Assembly: GCA_945881965.1 (NCBI GenBank)
Contig: CAMCVS010000002.1
Location: 248,001 to 312,000, forward strand
Origin: Paracoccus haematequi
Lineage (GTDB): Bacteria > Pseudomonadota > Alphaproteobacteria > Rhodobacterales > Rhodobacteraceae
Direction: 5' to 3'
DNA: 64,000 bases
Shown here piece by piece: positions 9,640 through 19,256 of the stretch. How positions within the stretch are numbered: position 1 is the first letter of the stretch; each line of letters begins with the position of its first letter. The notes beneath the pieces are model-generated. The model was not told the origin of the DNA and ran no database searches. It saw only the letters and a program-made list of their open reading frames with translations. A program made the position numbers and the translations under genes.

Positions 9640-10379
9640 GCCAGACCCACGCGCGCGCGGATGGCCGGATCGCGCAGCGTGATCTCGCGGCCCAGAAATT
9701 CGTCGGCGTCCTTGGAACACATCCACAGCAGCGCGCGGGCGGGCCAATCGGCGGGGATATGCGCGTCCCAGTCCAGCCGGGCGACGGGGCCTATGCCGGA
9801 TGCCTTGATCTCGCGCTGCATCTGGGTGGCCACCGTGCCGGGCGACAGGCCCATGATGCGCAACCCGCGCGGGGCGGTTTCGTGATGCGCGCAAGCGGTC
9901 AGCATCGCTGCGCCCGCCTTGGAGGCGCAATAGGCCGACCAGCCTTCGATCGGGTTATGCGCCGCGCCCGATGACACCGTGATCACCGTGCCACGCCCGC
10001 GCGCCACCATGCCGGGCAGCACCGCGCGCATCCCGTGATAGACACCGTTGAGGTTGATCGCCACGGCCCCGGCCCAAGCGGCGGGGTCGCTGTCGGCCAG
10101 CATCGCGATGGGTTCGATCACGCCCGCGTTGTTGATCATCACGTCAACCGCGCCCAGCGTTTCCTCGACCCGCGCAATTGCCGCCTGCATCTGGCCCCAA
10201 TCGGCGACATCCACCGGCACGGCCAGCGCGCGCGGACCGATTTCCGCCGCAAGCGCCTGCACCGCCGCCCCCGACCGCGCCAGCAGCGCCACCTTGGCCC
10301 CGGCTGCGGCAAACAGCCGCGCGGATTCGGCCCCGATGCCGCGGCTGGCCCCTGTGATCACGACAACCTGACCGTTCAT
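9636..10379 (-). CDS. Short-chain dehydrogenase/reductase (SDR)
   Basis: A 247-residue classical SDR. It has the nucleotide motif TGASRGIG near residue 10, NNAG around 85, the catalytic Ser in VSSGAAHN and Tyr/Lys in YCASK, and a PGTV motif. Substrate and NAD(P) preference cannot be read safely. It forms a translationally coupled pair with the enoyl-CoA hydratase-like gene, which suggests an acyl or carbonyl substrate. The start is taken at MNGQVVVITG; the frame upstream of it (to 10484) looks non-coding. Confidence 0.9.
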   Translation of the reverse strand: MNGQVVVITGASRGIGAESARLFAAAGAKVALLARSGAAVQALAAEIGPRALAVPVDVADWGQMQAAIARVEETLGAVDVMINNAGVIEPIAMLADSDPAAWAGAVAINLNGVYHGMRAVLPGMVARGRGTVITVSSGAAHNPIEGWSAYCASKAGAAMLTACAHHETAPRGLRIMGLSPGTVATQMQREIKASGIGPVARLDWDAHIPADWPARALLWMCSKDADEFLGREITLRDPAIRARVGLA

Positions 10380-10510
10380 GCCCGTTTCCCCCTCTGTGTT
10401 CGGCTTTAGCTTGGGATAAACTGGCCCGGTGCGGTGGTCCAGCCTTGACCGAAAGCGACGCAGACCCAATGCTGCGCGCAACAAATTTCACCCCCTCAAA
10501 GGATTCTCCG

Positions 10511-12007
10511 ATGCGTAATTTTTGTGTTGCCGCCGTGCTGGCCATGACCACGGCGATCCCGGCGCAGGCTGATATCACCGCCGCGCAAGTCTGGGGTGAC
10601 TGGAAAACCTACATGGAAGGGTTCGGCTATCAGGTGCAGGCGCGCGAGGCGCAGGCGGGCAATGTGCTGACCGTCTCGGATGTGACCATGTCGTCGCAGA
10701 TGCCCGACGATGGCGGCGCGGTCAGCGTGGCGATGGACAGCATGACCCTGACCGAACAGAGTGACGGCACTGTGGCGATCACGCTGCCCGCGTCGATGCC
10801 GATTGCCGCCGCCATCAAGGGCGAGGATGGCAAGCCGATGGACCTGTCGCTGGACTATACCCAGACCGGCATGAAGATGGTGGCGTCGGGCGCGCCGGGC
10901 AACATCACCTATGTCTACAGCGCCGATGAATTGGCGCTGGTGGCCCGGAAAATCGTGCTGGGCGGTGCGGCTCTGGACCTGCGGACGGCGCGGATGGCGC
11001 TGACCGGGCTGGCGGGCGAAACGCGGCGCACCACAGGCACCACGACCACCAGCACTGGCCAGACCCTGACCGCCGCCACTGTCGGCTGGGATCTGGACAT
11101 GACCAACCCCGAAGACCAGACCCCGGTCAAGGTCGCAGGCACGATGACGGGGGCAGCCTTCAACAACACTGCCGTTCTGCCCATCGGCGTGGATTTTCAG
11201 GACCTGGCCGCGATGATGGCGTCTGGCTTTGCGATGGATGGCGCGCTGACGCATCAGGGCGGATCGTCTGATATCAGCTTTGTCACGGATGGGTCGGCCT
11301 CGGGCATGAAAACCTCCAGCACCGGCGGCGACCTGACCTTCCGGATGGACAAGGCGGCGATGGCCTATCAGGGCAACACCACCGGCGCGAAGTACGAGAT
11401 TCTGGGCGGGCCGGTGCAATTGCCGGTGATCGTCGATATCGCCAAGGCCGGGTTCAACCTGTTGGTGCCGGTGGAAAAATCCGACACGCCCAGCGATTTC
11501 GCGCTGGGGCTGACGCTGGCAGATGTGGTGGTGTCCGATATCGTCTGGGCGATGCTGGACCCGACCGGGCAATTGCCGCGCGACCCGGCGACGCTGGCGC
11601 TTGACCTGACGGGCAAGGCGCGGATCACCGCCGATTTCAGCGACCCCGCGCAGATCGTGCCCGACGCCGCACCGGGCGAAATCCATGCGCTGACGCTGCG
11701 CGACCTGACCCTGCGACTGGCGGGGGCGGACCTGACCGGGGCCGGGGATTTCACCTTTGACAACACTGACCTGACAACGGTTCCGGGGATGCCGCGCCCC
11801 GATGGTGCGCTGGACCTGAAGCTGGTAGGTGGCAATGCGCTGCTGGACCGGCTGATTGCGATGGGTCTGGTGCCCGAAGATCAGGCTATGGGGATGCGCA
11901 TGATGATGGGCGTGTTCGGCAAGATGGACGGGGCCGATACCCTGACCTCCAAGATCGAGTTCACCCCAGACGGTCAGATCGTCGCCAACGGCCAGCGGAT
12001 CAAGTGA
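10511..12007 (+). CDS. DUF2125 domain-containing secreted protein
   Basis: A 498-residue protein with a signal peptide (about residues 1-20, ending AQA) and a long beta-rich body full of Thr, Asp and Gly. It resembles the DUF2125 family of alphaproteobacteria, of unknown function. The start at 10511 is supported by AAAGGA ten bases upstream; an in-frame ATG at 10445 would add an unlikely N-terminus. Its stop codon abuts, without a spacer base, the stop of the convergent transglycosylase gene at 12008. Confidence 0.85.
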   Translation: MRNFCVAAVLAMTTAIPAQADITAAQVWGDWKTYMEGFGYQVQAREAQAGNVLTVSDVTMSSQMPDDGGAVSVAMDSMTLTEQSDGTVAITLPASMPIAAAIKGEDGKPMDLSLDYTQTGMKMVASGAPGNITYVYSADELALVARKIVLGGAALDLRTARMALTGLAGETRRTTGTTTTSTGQTLTAATVGWDLDMTNPEDQTPVKVAGTMTGAAFNNTAVLPIGVDFQDLAAMMASGFAMDGALTHQGGSSDISFVTDGSASGMKTSSTGGDLTFRMDKAAMAYQGNTTGAKYEILGGPVQLPVIVDIAKAGFNLLVPVEKSDTPSDFALGLTLADVVVSDIVWAMLDPTGQLPRDPATLALDLTGKARITADFSDPAQIVPDAAPGEIHALTLRDLTLRLAGADLTGAGDFTFDNTDLTTVPGMPRPDGALDLKLVGGNALLDRLIAMGLVPEDQAMGMRMMMGVFGKMDGADTLTSKIEFTPDGQIVANGQRIK

Positions 12008-13231
12008 TCAGCGGGTCTTGAGCAGGCGCAGGGTGTCCTGGCTGGGAAAACCATCCACGGTCACGCCCTGCGCCTGCTGATAGGCGCGGATCGCGGCCAC
12101 GGTCTGTGGCCCGATCACGCCGTCGACCTTGTCCAGCGTGTATCCCGCGCGGATCAGGCGCTTTTGCAACTCCATCCGGTCCTCGAAACTCAGCGGCACA
12201 TAGCCGCGCGGCCAGGGGGCCTGTACTTCGGGCCCGCCTGCCAGCCGGTCGGCAAGGTGACCGACGCCGATCACATAGGCATCCGCCGCGTTATAGCGTT
12301 CGATCACGCGGAAATTGTCAAAGATCATAAAGGCGGGGCCGCCCTTGCCCGCAGGCAGCAGGATCGACGCGCGCCCGTGGTTCGGCACCTTGCGCCCGTT
12401 CATGTCGGTGATGCCAGCGGCGGCCCAATCTGACGGCGCGCGGCGATTGTCGCGTTTGGCTTGCCGCGTATCGAACCCCTTGGGCAGCCGCACCTCGACG
12501 CCCCAGGGCTGGCCTTTGGTCCAGCCGTGCCGCGCCAGATAGGCCGCCGTTGACGCCAGCCCGTCCGCCGGATCGTCACCCCAGATATCGCGCCGACCGT
12601 CGCCGGTGAAATCCACCGCATAGGCCAGATACGAGGTCGGGATGAACTGCGTGTGCCCCATCGCCCCCGCCCATGACCCTGTCATCTGCGCCGCTGGGAT
12701 ATCGCCCGCCTGCAGAATCTTGAGCGCGGCGATCAATTGATCCTCAAAGAATTTGCCGCGCCGCCCGTCAAAGGCCAGCGTCGCCAGCGCCTCGATCACA
12801 TTGAAATCGCCCTTGCGGGTGCCATAGGTGCTTTCCATGCCCCAAACGGCAGCGACGACATGGCGGTCCACGCCATATTGCGCCTCGATCCGGCGCAATA
12901 AGGCGGCGTGCTGGCGCAGCGCGGCCTGCCCGTTTTCGATGCGGATCGGCGAGGCGGCGAAATCCAGATAATCCCAGATTTCGCGGGTAAACTCGGCCTG
13001 ATTGCGGTCTTTCGCCACCACCTCGGGGTTATAGGCGATGCCCGACAGGGCGGCGTCAAGCGTGCGCGGCGCGATGCCCTTGGCCGCCGCGCGCTTGCGA
13101 AATCCCGCCAGCCAGGCGTCGAATTTGGCACCTTGGGTCGAAATGACGGGCGTGAAGTCGCGCGCCGGATCGGCCATCGCGGGGGCGATGCAAAGGGTGC
13201 CGCAAATCAGGGCGGTGAGGATCATGCGCAT
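12008..13231 (-). CDS. MltB-type lytic murein transglycosylase
   Basis: A 407-residue exported peptidoglycan lytic transglycosylase. There is a signal peptide (residues 1-20, ending AMA), then the SLT_2/MltB-like catalytic domain with GMESTYGTRKG (catalytic Glu), AGAMGHTQFIPTSY, and GDGRRDIWGDDPADGLASTA. A C-terminal peptidoglycan-binding domain has the motif VDGVIGPQTVAAIRAYQ. The in-frame region upstream of MRMILTALICG is rejected because it is low-complexity and Arg/Ala-rich. It cleaves glycan strands to 1,6-anhydro products during wall turnover. Confidence 0.94.
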   Translation of the reverse strand: MRMILTALICGTLCIAPAMADPARDFTPVISTQGAKFDAWLAGFRKRAAAKGIAPRTLDAALSGIAYNPEVVAKDRNQAEFTREIWDYLDFAASPIRIENGQAALRQHAALLRRIEAQYGVDRHVVAAVWGMESTYGTRKGDFNVIEALATLAFDGRRGKFFEDQLIAALKILQAGDIPAAQMTGSWAGAMGHTQFIPTSYLAYAVDFTGDGRRDIWGDDPADGLASTAAYLARHGWTKGQPWGVEVRLPKGFDTRQAKRDNRRAPSDWAAAGITDMNGRKVPNHGRASILLPAGKGGPAFMIFDNFRVIERYNAADAYVIGVGHLADRLAGGPEVQAPWPRGYVPLSFEDRMELQKRLIRAGYTLDKVDGVIGPQTVAAIRAYQQAQGVTVDGFPSQDTLRLLKTR

Positions 13232-13330
13232 ATGTCTGCTCCGGGTCTGTCGCCGTTTGAGTAAACATAGCGCGATTGTCGCCAATTCGGAAGCAATCCT
13301 GCAACAGGCGGCAAATGCGCGCTGACGCGC

Positions 13331-13351
13331 GGCCCCTGCGGGAGCGGGGCC
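13331..13351 (-). terminator. GC hairpin downstream of rnr
   Basis: GGCCCC and GGGGCC arms (6 bp, perfect) with a nine-base loop lie 13 bases past the rnr stop on the minus strand. There is no U-tract, so termination is only a suggestion. Confidence 0.3.
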
Positions 13352-13364
13352 TGTCGCGCCTGTG

Positions 13365-15617
13365 TCAACGGTTGCGGCTGACCTTGTGCGCGCCGCGTTT
13401 GGTCCGCGCGCTGGCCTTGGCCGCGCCAAGCCGCCGTTTCATCGGCTTGCCCGGACGGCGGCTGTTGCCGCGCGGCGTGTCCGCGCCGTCCAGCGTCAAG
13501 AGTTCCATCAGCAAGCCGCCGGTGACAGGTGTCGCCTCAGCGAGTTTCACCGTCACCCGCGCGCCCAGCCCGATGATGCGGCCCGTATCCGCGCCCATCA
13601 GGGTCTGGCTGTCGCGGTCATAGTGGAAAAACTCGGCCCCCAATGCGCGCATCGGGATCAAGCCATCTGCGCCGGTGTCGTCCAGCTTCACGAACACGCC
13701 CGCGCGCGAGATGCCGCTGATCCGTCCGGCAAATTCCTGACCAACACGATCCGCTAGAAACGCCGCCAGATAGCGATCATTTGTATCGCGTTCCGCCATC
13801 ATGCTGCGGCGTTCGGTGTCGGATATATGCGCCGCCGTCGCCTCTAGGTCGTCGATATCGTCGCGCGACAGCCCGTCCTCGCCCCAACCATGCGCCGTCA
13901 CCAACGCGCGATGCACGATCAGGTCGGAATAGCGCCGGATGGGCGAGGTGAAATGCGCGTAGGCCTGCAACGCCAACCCGAAATGGCCGAAATTCTGCGG
14001 GCTGTAATAGGCCTGCGTCATCGCGCGCAGGGTGGACATGTTGATCAACTCGTCAAGATCAGTCCCCGCCGCCGCCGCCAACAGCCGGTTCAGATGCGCG
14101 GTTTTCAGCACCTGCCCCTTGGCCAGAATCAGCCCCGCCGCCTCGGCGGTATCGCGCAGCGATTCGAGCTTTTCCGGCGTCGGTTCTTCGTGGACGCGGA
14201 ACAACAGCGGCGTCTTGCGCGCCACCAGTGTTTCCGCGGCGGCAACATTGGCGAGGATCATGCATTCCTCGATCAGGCGATGCGCATCCAGCCGGTCGCG
14301 AAACGCGACGGACAGCACCTCGCCGGTCTCCGACAGCGTCACCTTGCGTTCGGGCAGGTCAAGTTCCAGCGGCTGACGATCCCTGCGCGCCGCCATCAGT
14401 GCGTAATAGGCGGCATACAAGGGTGTGATCACCTCGGCCATCAGGCCCTTGCAGCGGTCGCTGGGCGCGCCGTCCTGCGCCGCCTGCACCTCTTCATAGG
14501 TCAGGGATGCCACTGACCGCATCAGCCCGCGGGTGAACCGATGCCCGATCTTGTGGCCGTGTGCGTCGACCTGCATCCGCACGGCGATGCAGGGGCGCGG
14601 CACGCCTTCGTGCAGGGAACACAGATCGCCGGACAGCCGGTCGGGCAACATCGGCACCACGCGATCGGGGAAATAGCTGGAATTGCCGCGCTTTCGTGCC
14701 TCATGGTTCAGCGCTGACCCCGGCGTGACATAATGCGCGACATCGGCGATGGCGACCCAGATGATGTGGCCGCCGGGGTTACGGGGATCGTCATCGGCAT
14801 GGGCCCAGACCGCGTCATCATGGTCGCGCGCGTCCGACGGGTCGATGGTGACAAGGGGCATGTCGGTCAGGTCGTCGCGGCCCGCCAGCGTGGCAGGCGT
14901 CATCGCGTCAGCCTCAAGGATCACGGCATCGGGGAAATCATCGGGGATGCCGTGCTGATGGATCGCAATCAGGCTGACGGCGCGGGCGGCGGTCGGATCG
15001 CCCAGGCGCGCGATCACCCGCGCGCGCGGCAGGCCAAAGCGCGCCAGAGGGCCGGTCTGTTCCGCCTCGACCAACTCGCCCTCTTTCGCGTCACCGGTGG
15101 CACCCGGCGGCACCTGCCATTCGGTCGCCTGCCCCTTGTCGATGGGCAACACGCGCCCGCCCTCGGCGGTCTTGCGGAACACGCCAAGGATGCGTTTCGG
15201 GTTGGTGCCGATGCGGCGGATGAGGCGCGCGGTGTAGTCCTGGGCTGCATCCGGGGTTTCGGTCAGCCGCCCGAGGATACGGTCCCCCGCGCCCAGCGGC
15301 TCGCCATCGCTGACCAACAGGATGCGCGGCGCGGCCCCATCGCCGGTCCATTCCAGCGGCTTGGCCCACAGATCGCCGTTCTTGTCCGGGGCCAGCACTT
15401 GCAACACCGACACCGGCGGCAGGCGGTCGGGATCGCGATAGGACGTGATGCGTTTGACCAGTTGGCCGTCGGCCTCCATCTCACGCAGGACGCGTTTCAG
15501 GTCGATCCGGTCGGCGCCCTTGATGTCAAAGGCCCGCGCGATGTCGCGTTTGGTGGTTTCGGTCGGGTTATCCGCGATCCATTGCAGGATCTGGTCTTTG
15601 GAAGGGATCTGGCTCAT
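13365..15617 (-). CDS. rnr: Ribonuclease R
   Basis: A 750-residue 3'-5' exoribonuclease of the RNase II/R family, which degrades structured RNA. An N-terminal winged-helix/OB region (from MSQIPSKDQILQWI) is followed by cold-shock-like parts, then the RNB catalytic domain with the metal motif TIDPSDARDHDDAVWA. Later come SYFPDRVVPMLPDRLS and FTSPIRRYSDLIVHRAL, then a C-terminal S1 domain (GRISGISRAGVFVKL) and a basic tail (RRPGKPMKRRLG). The frame is open to 15887, but the match to the family starts at 15617. Confidence 0.97.
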   Translation of the reverse strand: MSQIPSKDQILQWIADNPTETTKRDIARAFDIKGADRIDLKRVLREMEADGQLVKRITSYRDPDRLPPVSVLQVLAPDKNGDLWAKPLEWTGDGAAPRILLVSDGEPLGAGDRILGRLTETPDAAQDYTARLIRRIGTNPKRILGVFRKTAEGGRVLPIDKGQATEWQVPPGATGDAKEGELVEAEQTGPLARFGLPRARVIARLGDPTAARAVSLIAIHQHGIPDDFPDAVILEADAMTPATLAGRDDLTDMPLVTIDPSDARDHDDAVWAHADDDPRNPGGHIIWVAIADVAHYVTPGSALNHEARKRGNSSYFPDRVVPMLPDRLSGDLCSLHEGVPRPCIAVRMQVDAHGHKIGHRFTRGLMRSVASLTYEEVQAAQDGAPSDRCKGLMAEVITPLYAAYYALMAARRDRQPLELDLPERKVTLSETGEVLSVAFRDRLDAHRLIEECMILANVAAAETLVARKTPLLFRVHEEPTPEKLESLRDTAEAAGLILAKGQVLKTAHLNRLLAAAAGTDLDELINMSTLRAMTQAYYSPQNFGHFGLALQAYAHFTSPIRRYSDLIVHRALVTAHGWGEDGLSRDDIDDLEATAAHISDTERRSMMAERDTNDRYLAAFLADRVGQEFAGRISGISRAGVFVKLDDTGADGLIPMRALGAEFFHYDRDSQTLMGADTGRIIGLGARVTVKLAEATPVTGGLLMELLTLDGADTPRGNSRRPGKPMKRRLGAAKASARTKRGAHKVSRNR

Positions 15618-15670
15618 GCGGTTTGGGTAGCATGCGGGGTGGGCCGCGTCATGCGGGAAAGTGGCGGGAC

Positions 15671-15722
15671 GGGGGCGCTGCCCCCCGGCTTCGCCGTCCC
15701 CCGGGATAGTTGGAAACCAGAG
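15671..15722. repeat. Interspersed GC hairpin element, copy 1
   Basis: Begins GGGGGCGCTGCCCCCC (6-bp stem, GCT loop), continues to CCCCCGGGATAGTT, and ends in an A-rich tail. A closely similar element occurs at 35021-35069. Both sit in short intergenic gaps, here between the trhO stop and the rnr start. I recall such GGGGGC...GCCCCC elements as common in Rhodobacteraceae genomes; function and mobility are unknown. Confidence 0.65.
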
Positions 15723-15732
15723 AAGCCGGGGG

Positions 15733-16641
15733 TCAGTCCTCGCCCGCCAGATGGCGTTCGCCGCGCGCGCGGGCCAGCGCGATCTGTTTCTGGCGCTGGC
15801 GGAAGCGGGTCTTGTCGTCGAGGCTCGTTTCGTGATGGCAGAGATGGCAGGACACGCCGTCCTCCCATTCCGGGCGGGCGCGGTCATCGGGATGCACGGC
15901 GCGGCGGCAGGCGTGGCACAGAATATGCGCGCCGGGGGTCAAGCCATGCCCGACCGAGACGCGCCCGTCAAAGACAAAGCAATCGCCCCGCCAAAGGCTT
16001 TGGTCCTGCGGCACCTCTTCGAGGTATTTCAGGATGCCGCCTTTCAGGTGGAACACGTCCTGAACACCTTGTTGCAGCAGCCAGTTGGTGGATTTCTCGC
16101 AACGGATGCCGCCGGTGCAGAACATCGCGATGCGTTTGTTGTGAAAACGGTCCTTGTTCGCGTCCCACCAGGCGGGGAAATCGCGGAACCTGTGGGTCTG
16201 CGGGTCGATGGCACCTTGAAAGGTGCCGATGGCGACCTCGTAATCGTTGCGGGTGTCGATCACGGCCACGTCAGGCGCAGTGATCAGCGCGTTCCAGTCG
16301 GCGGGCGTGACATAATGGCCGGTGCCCGCGCGCGGATCGACGTCGGGTTGGCCCATCGTGACGATCTCGCGTTTCAGGCGCACCTTCAGGCGGGGGAAGG
16401 GGGCGTGATCCGCTGTGCTTTCCTTCCAGTCGAGGTCCGCGCAACCGGGCAGGGCGCGGATGGCGGACAGCACGGTGTCGATGCCTGCCCGACTGCCTGC
16501 GATGGTACCGTTCAGACCCTCGTGCGCCACCAGAAGCGTGCCGCGCACCCCCGCCCCGCAGGAAATGCGGGCAAGGCTGTGGCGGACCGACGTGGGGTCC
16601 GGGATCGGCGTGAAATGATAGAGCGCAGCGATGATGAACAT
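15733..16641 (-). CDS. trhO: tRNA uridine-34 hydroxylase TrhO (rhodanese family)
   Basis: A 302-residue YceA/TrhO protein, which hydroxylates U34 of certain tRNAs on the way to cmo5U-type modifications. An N-terminal ferredoxin-like region carries GTLLVAHEGLNGTIAG. The rhodanese domain has VIDTRNDYEVAIGTF and the active-site loop FCTGGIRCEKS with Cys175. The C-terminal part is cysteine-rich (LCHACRRAVHPDD, SCHLCHHETS), a possible zinc-binding region seen in longer members. It reads away from the Hsp70 gene, which ends 36 bases upstream of its start. Confidence 0.93.
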   Translation of the reverse strand: MFIIAALYHFTPIPDPTSVRHSLARISCGAGVRGTLLVAHEGLNGTIAGSRAGIDTVLSAIRALPGCADLDWKESTADHAPFPRLKVRLKREIVTMGQPDVDPRAGTGHYVTPADWNALITAPDVAVIDTRNDYEVAIGTFQGAIDPQTHRFRDFPAWWDANKDRFHNKRIAMFCTGGIRCEKSTNWLLQQGVQDVFHLKGGILKYLEEVPQDQSLWRGDCFVFDGRVSVGHGLTPGAHILCHACRRAVHPDDRARPEWEDGVSCHLCHHETSLDDKTRFRQRQKQIALARARGERHLAGED

Positions 16642-16677
16642 GGGCCGGGAATACTGCGGACCGCGGCGGCAGGCAAG

Positions 16678-17895
16678 TTAGGCGGCAGCGATGGCCAGAC
16701 CGTGGGCGACGGCGGTGAACACCTCGGACAGCTCCTGCCGGGCATGGGGCAGGCGGCGGCCCAGTTCGCTGCGGATGGCGGCCAGCAGGCTTGACCCGCC
16801 GACAAAGACCACGACATCGACGGTGTCAGCCGCGACGCCGGCATCCGCCAGCGTCGCCATCGCCTCGTCGCCGATGGCGGTAGCGGCGGCTGACAGAGCG
16901 GCTTCCATTGCGGCGCGGGGCAGGGCGGCGGTTAGCCCGCGTTCGACCAGATGCAGCGCGATCTGACCGTCGCCCGCGTCATTCGCGGCAATCTTGGCGG
17001 CCTCGACGGCATGGGCGACGTCATGGCCCAGATGCGCCTCCAGCACCTCGGCCAGCCGTTCGAACAGGCGCGGATCATCGGACAGGCGCACCCAGCGCCG
17101 CACCTCGCGCAGCAGGGCGGCGTCATAGACAAAGGGGATTTTCTCCCATGTCGCCAGATCCTGAAACGGCGCGCGCGGTGCGGGGTGGCGGGCGTTGCCG
17201 ATCTGGGCGCGAATGGGCGCGTCATAGCCGAACAGCGGCATCGCATGCGCAAGGCTGAGCGTGCGGTCGAAATCGGTGCCCCCCAGCCGCAAGCCACGGC
17301 TGGCCAGAACCTGCGTCACAGCGTTCGCCCGGTCACACAGCGTGAAATCCGAGGTGCCGCCGCCGATATCGACGATCAGCATCCGCCCGGTGCCGCCCAC
17401 GGCCAGCGCTGCCGCCTCGGGTTCGGGCAGAAAGGCCACGTCGCGGAACCCGGCAAGGCTATAGGCCGCGCGCAGGTCGGCCTCGGCCTGGGCATCGCGG
17501 GCGGCATCCGCCGAATGGAACCGCACCGGGCGACCCGACAGCACGGCGTCAAAGCGCAGGCCGGTGAACGCCTCGGACCTTTGGCGAATCTCGTCCAGAA
17601 ACCGCGCGATCACCTCGATCAGGGTCATGCGTTCGCCCAAGAAGCTGCGGTTTTCCTGCGCCAGCGGCGTTCCCAGCACGGATTTCAGTGCGCGCAGGAA
17701 CCGCCCTTCGGCCCCGTCGCGCAGCGCGGCGAGCGCAGCGGTGCCATAGATGAACCGCTTGCGGCTGAAATCCATGAACACGGCCGTGGGCAGAGTTTCC
17801 GCGCCCGGTTCCATCGGCAGCACAGCGGGGCTGTTGCCCGCCATCAGCGCGGCGGCCGTGTTTGATGTGCCAAAATCTATGGCTAAACGGGTCAT
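16678..17895 (-). CDS. Hsp70 family protein, ATPase domain only (YegD-like)
   Basis: A 405-residue actin/Hsp70-fold ATPase. The nucleotide-binding motifs are present: phosphate-1 LAIDFGTSNTAAA, phosphate-2 LIVDIGGGTSDFTL and adenosine VVVFVGGSSLLAAI. It lacks the roughly 230-residue substrate-binding domain of DnaK, as do YegD-like proteins, so chaperone activity should not be assumed. The start at 17895 is the first ATG that gives the family N-terminus MTRLAIDFG. It is divergent from pncA with a 94-base gap. Confidence 0.9.
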   Translation of the reverse strand: MTRLAIDFGTSNTAAALMAGNSPAVLPMEPGAETLPTAVFMDFSRKRFIYGTAALAALRDGAEGRFLRALKSVLGTPLAQENRSFLGERMTLIEVIARFLDEIRQRSEAFTGLRFDAVLSGRPVRFHSADAARDAQAEADLRAAYSLAGFRDVAFLPEPEAAALAVGGTGRMLIVDIGGGTSDFTLCDRANAVTQVLASRGLRLGGTDFDRTLSLAHAMPLFGYDAPIRAQIGNARHPAPRAPFQDLATWEKIPFVYDAALLREVRRWVRLSDDPRLFERLAEVLEAHLGHDVAHAVEAAKIAANDAGDGQIALHLVERGLTAALPRAAMEAALSAAATAIGDEAMATLADAGVAADTVDVVVFVGGSSLLAAIRSELGRRLPHARQELSEVFTAVAHGLAIAAA

Positions 17896-17989
17896 GCGCG
17901 CCTCCGGGATGAAGCGGGGGGCATAGCGCCGATTGTGCGCGGTGGCAATCGCGCCCGCGCCGCGATATCCTGCGGAAAAGGAGATCGTG

Positions 17990-18586
17990 ATGCGGGCGTT
18001 ACTGGTGATTGATGTGCAGGTGGATTTCTGCCCCGGCGGCGCGCTGGCGGTGGCGGGGGGCGACGCCATCGTGCCAGGGATCAACGCCGCGATGGGGGCA
18101 TATGACGCGGTGGTGCTGACGCAGGATTGGCACCCGGCGGGGCATGCGTCCTTTGCCACGTCACATCCGGGGCGCGCGGCGTTTGACAGCTTGCAGATGG
18201 CCTATGGTGCGCAGACGCTGTGGCCGGACCATTGCGTGCAGGGGTCACCCGGCGCGGCGTTTCACGCGGGCCTGCATACAGACCGCGCCGACCTGATCAT
18301 CCGCAAGGGGTTTCGCCCCGCCGTCGACAGCTATTCCGCGTTTTTCGAGAATGACCGGACAACGCCCACTGGGTTGGAAGGATACCTGCGCACGCGCGGC
18401 ATCACAGAGGTGACGCTGGCGGGCCTCGCCACGGATTACTGCGTCAACTATTCCGCGCAGGATGCGGCGCGATTGGGATTTGCGGTGACGGTGCGGGCTG
18501 ACCTGTGCCGGGCCATCGACATGGGCGGATCGCTGGCGCAGGCGATGACTGATATGACGGCGCGCGGCGTGGTGATCGCGGGCTGA
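17990..18586 (+). CDS. pncA: Nicotinamidase PncA
   Basis: A 198-residue isochorismatase-fold nicotinamidase, which hydrolyses nicotinamide to nicotinic acid for NAD salvage. The catalytic triad Asp8 (VIDVQVDF), Lys106 (IIRKGF) and Cys151 (ATDYCVNYSA) is present, with a metal-binding cluster DWHPAGHASF (Asp46, His48, His52). AAAAGGAG about seven bases upstream fixes the start. PncB, which uses the product, is 1.8 kb downstream on the same strand, separated by efp and epmA. Confidence 0.95.
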   Translation: MRALLVIDVQVDFCPGGALAVAGGDAIVPGINAAMGAYDAVVLTQDWHPAGHASFATSHPGRAAFDSLQMAYGAQTLWPDHCVQGSPGAAFHAGLHTDRADLIIRKGFRPAVDSYSAFFENDRTTPTGLEGYLRTRGITEVTLAGLATDYCVNYSAQDAARLGFAVTVRADLCRAIDMGGSLAQAMTDMTARGVVIAG

Positions 18587-19153
18587 TCAGTCCTTGGCGC
18601 GTTCGTAATAGCTGTTGTCCTCGGTCGTGATCACGATCCGCACGCCGGGGCCAATATGCGGCGGCACCATCACGCGCAGGCCCCCGGTGCAAACGGCGGG
18701 CTTGTAGGAGGATGACGCGGTCTGCCCCTTGGTCACCGGTTCGGTTTCCAGCACCTCGACGGTGATACGCTGCGGCAATTCCATCGACACGGCCAGATCG
18801 TTGAAAATCTTCAGATAAACCCGCATGCCTTCGGCCAGATAGACCTTCTGGTCACCGATGATGTCAGTAGGCACCGCGATCTGGTCATAGTTGGCCGGGT
18901 TCATGAAATGGAACCCCTCGCCGTCCTCATAGAGAAAGTCGAATTCGGTATCCTCGACATGGGCGCGTTCCAGCGCCTCGGTGGTTTTCCACCGTTCCGA
19001 CACCTTGGTGCCATCGCCGATGCGGCGCATGTCGACCTGCGTCACCGGCGTGCCCTTGCCGGGGTGAAAGTTTTCAGCCGACAGCACGACATACAGACGG
19101 CCGTCGATTTCCAGCACATTGCCCTTGCGGACCTGAGAGGCGATGACTTTCAC
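18587..19153 (-). CDS. efp: Translation elongation factor P
   Basis: EF-P relieves ribosome stalling at polyproline. I take the GTG at 19153 ([12 protein letters not shown]) as start, giving the standard 188 residues; AAGGA lies 10 bases before it. An upstream in-frame start at 19189 would add 12 odd residues. The modification loop HPGKGTP carries the conserved lysine (Lys33), the target of EpmA beta-lysylation in E. coli. The C-terminal OB domain has [12 protein letters not shown] and VPPHIGPG. It is divergent from epmA and its stop abuts pncA's. Confidence 0.96.
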   Translation of the reverse strand: MKVIASQVRKGNVLEIDGRLYVVLSAENFHPGKGTPVTQVDMRRIGDGTKVSERWKTTEALERAHVEDTEFDFLYEDGEGFHFMNPANYDQIAVPTDIIGDQKVYLAEGMRVYLKIFNDLAVSMELPQRITVEVLETEPVTKGQTASSSYKPAVCTGGLRVMVPPHIGPGVRIVITTEDNSYYERAKD

Positions 19154-19256
19154 GGGGAGGGTTCCTTGCGATGGTGTTCCGGGCGGCATAAAGCGCGCGT
19201 GTTTCCGGTGCTGTTAGCGCATCGGTCCAGAAATCGCCAGATCAAAGGTAGCCGTC

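Noticed and set aside
9640-9930. N-terminal extension of the enoyl-CoA hydratase-like protein
   Set aside because: The 97 extra residues lie in the SDR coding region in another frame; the ATGA overlap gives a better start.
14733-16794. Long plus-strand frames across rnr and trhO (about 370-520 codons)
   Set aside because: They are antisense to clear RNase R and TrhO motifs and have no recognisable domain.
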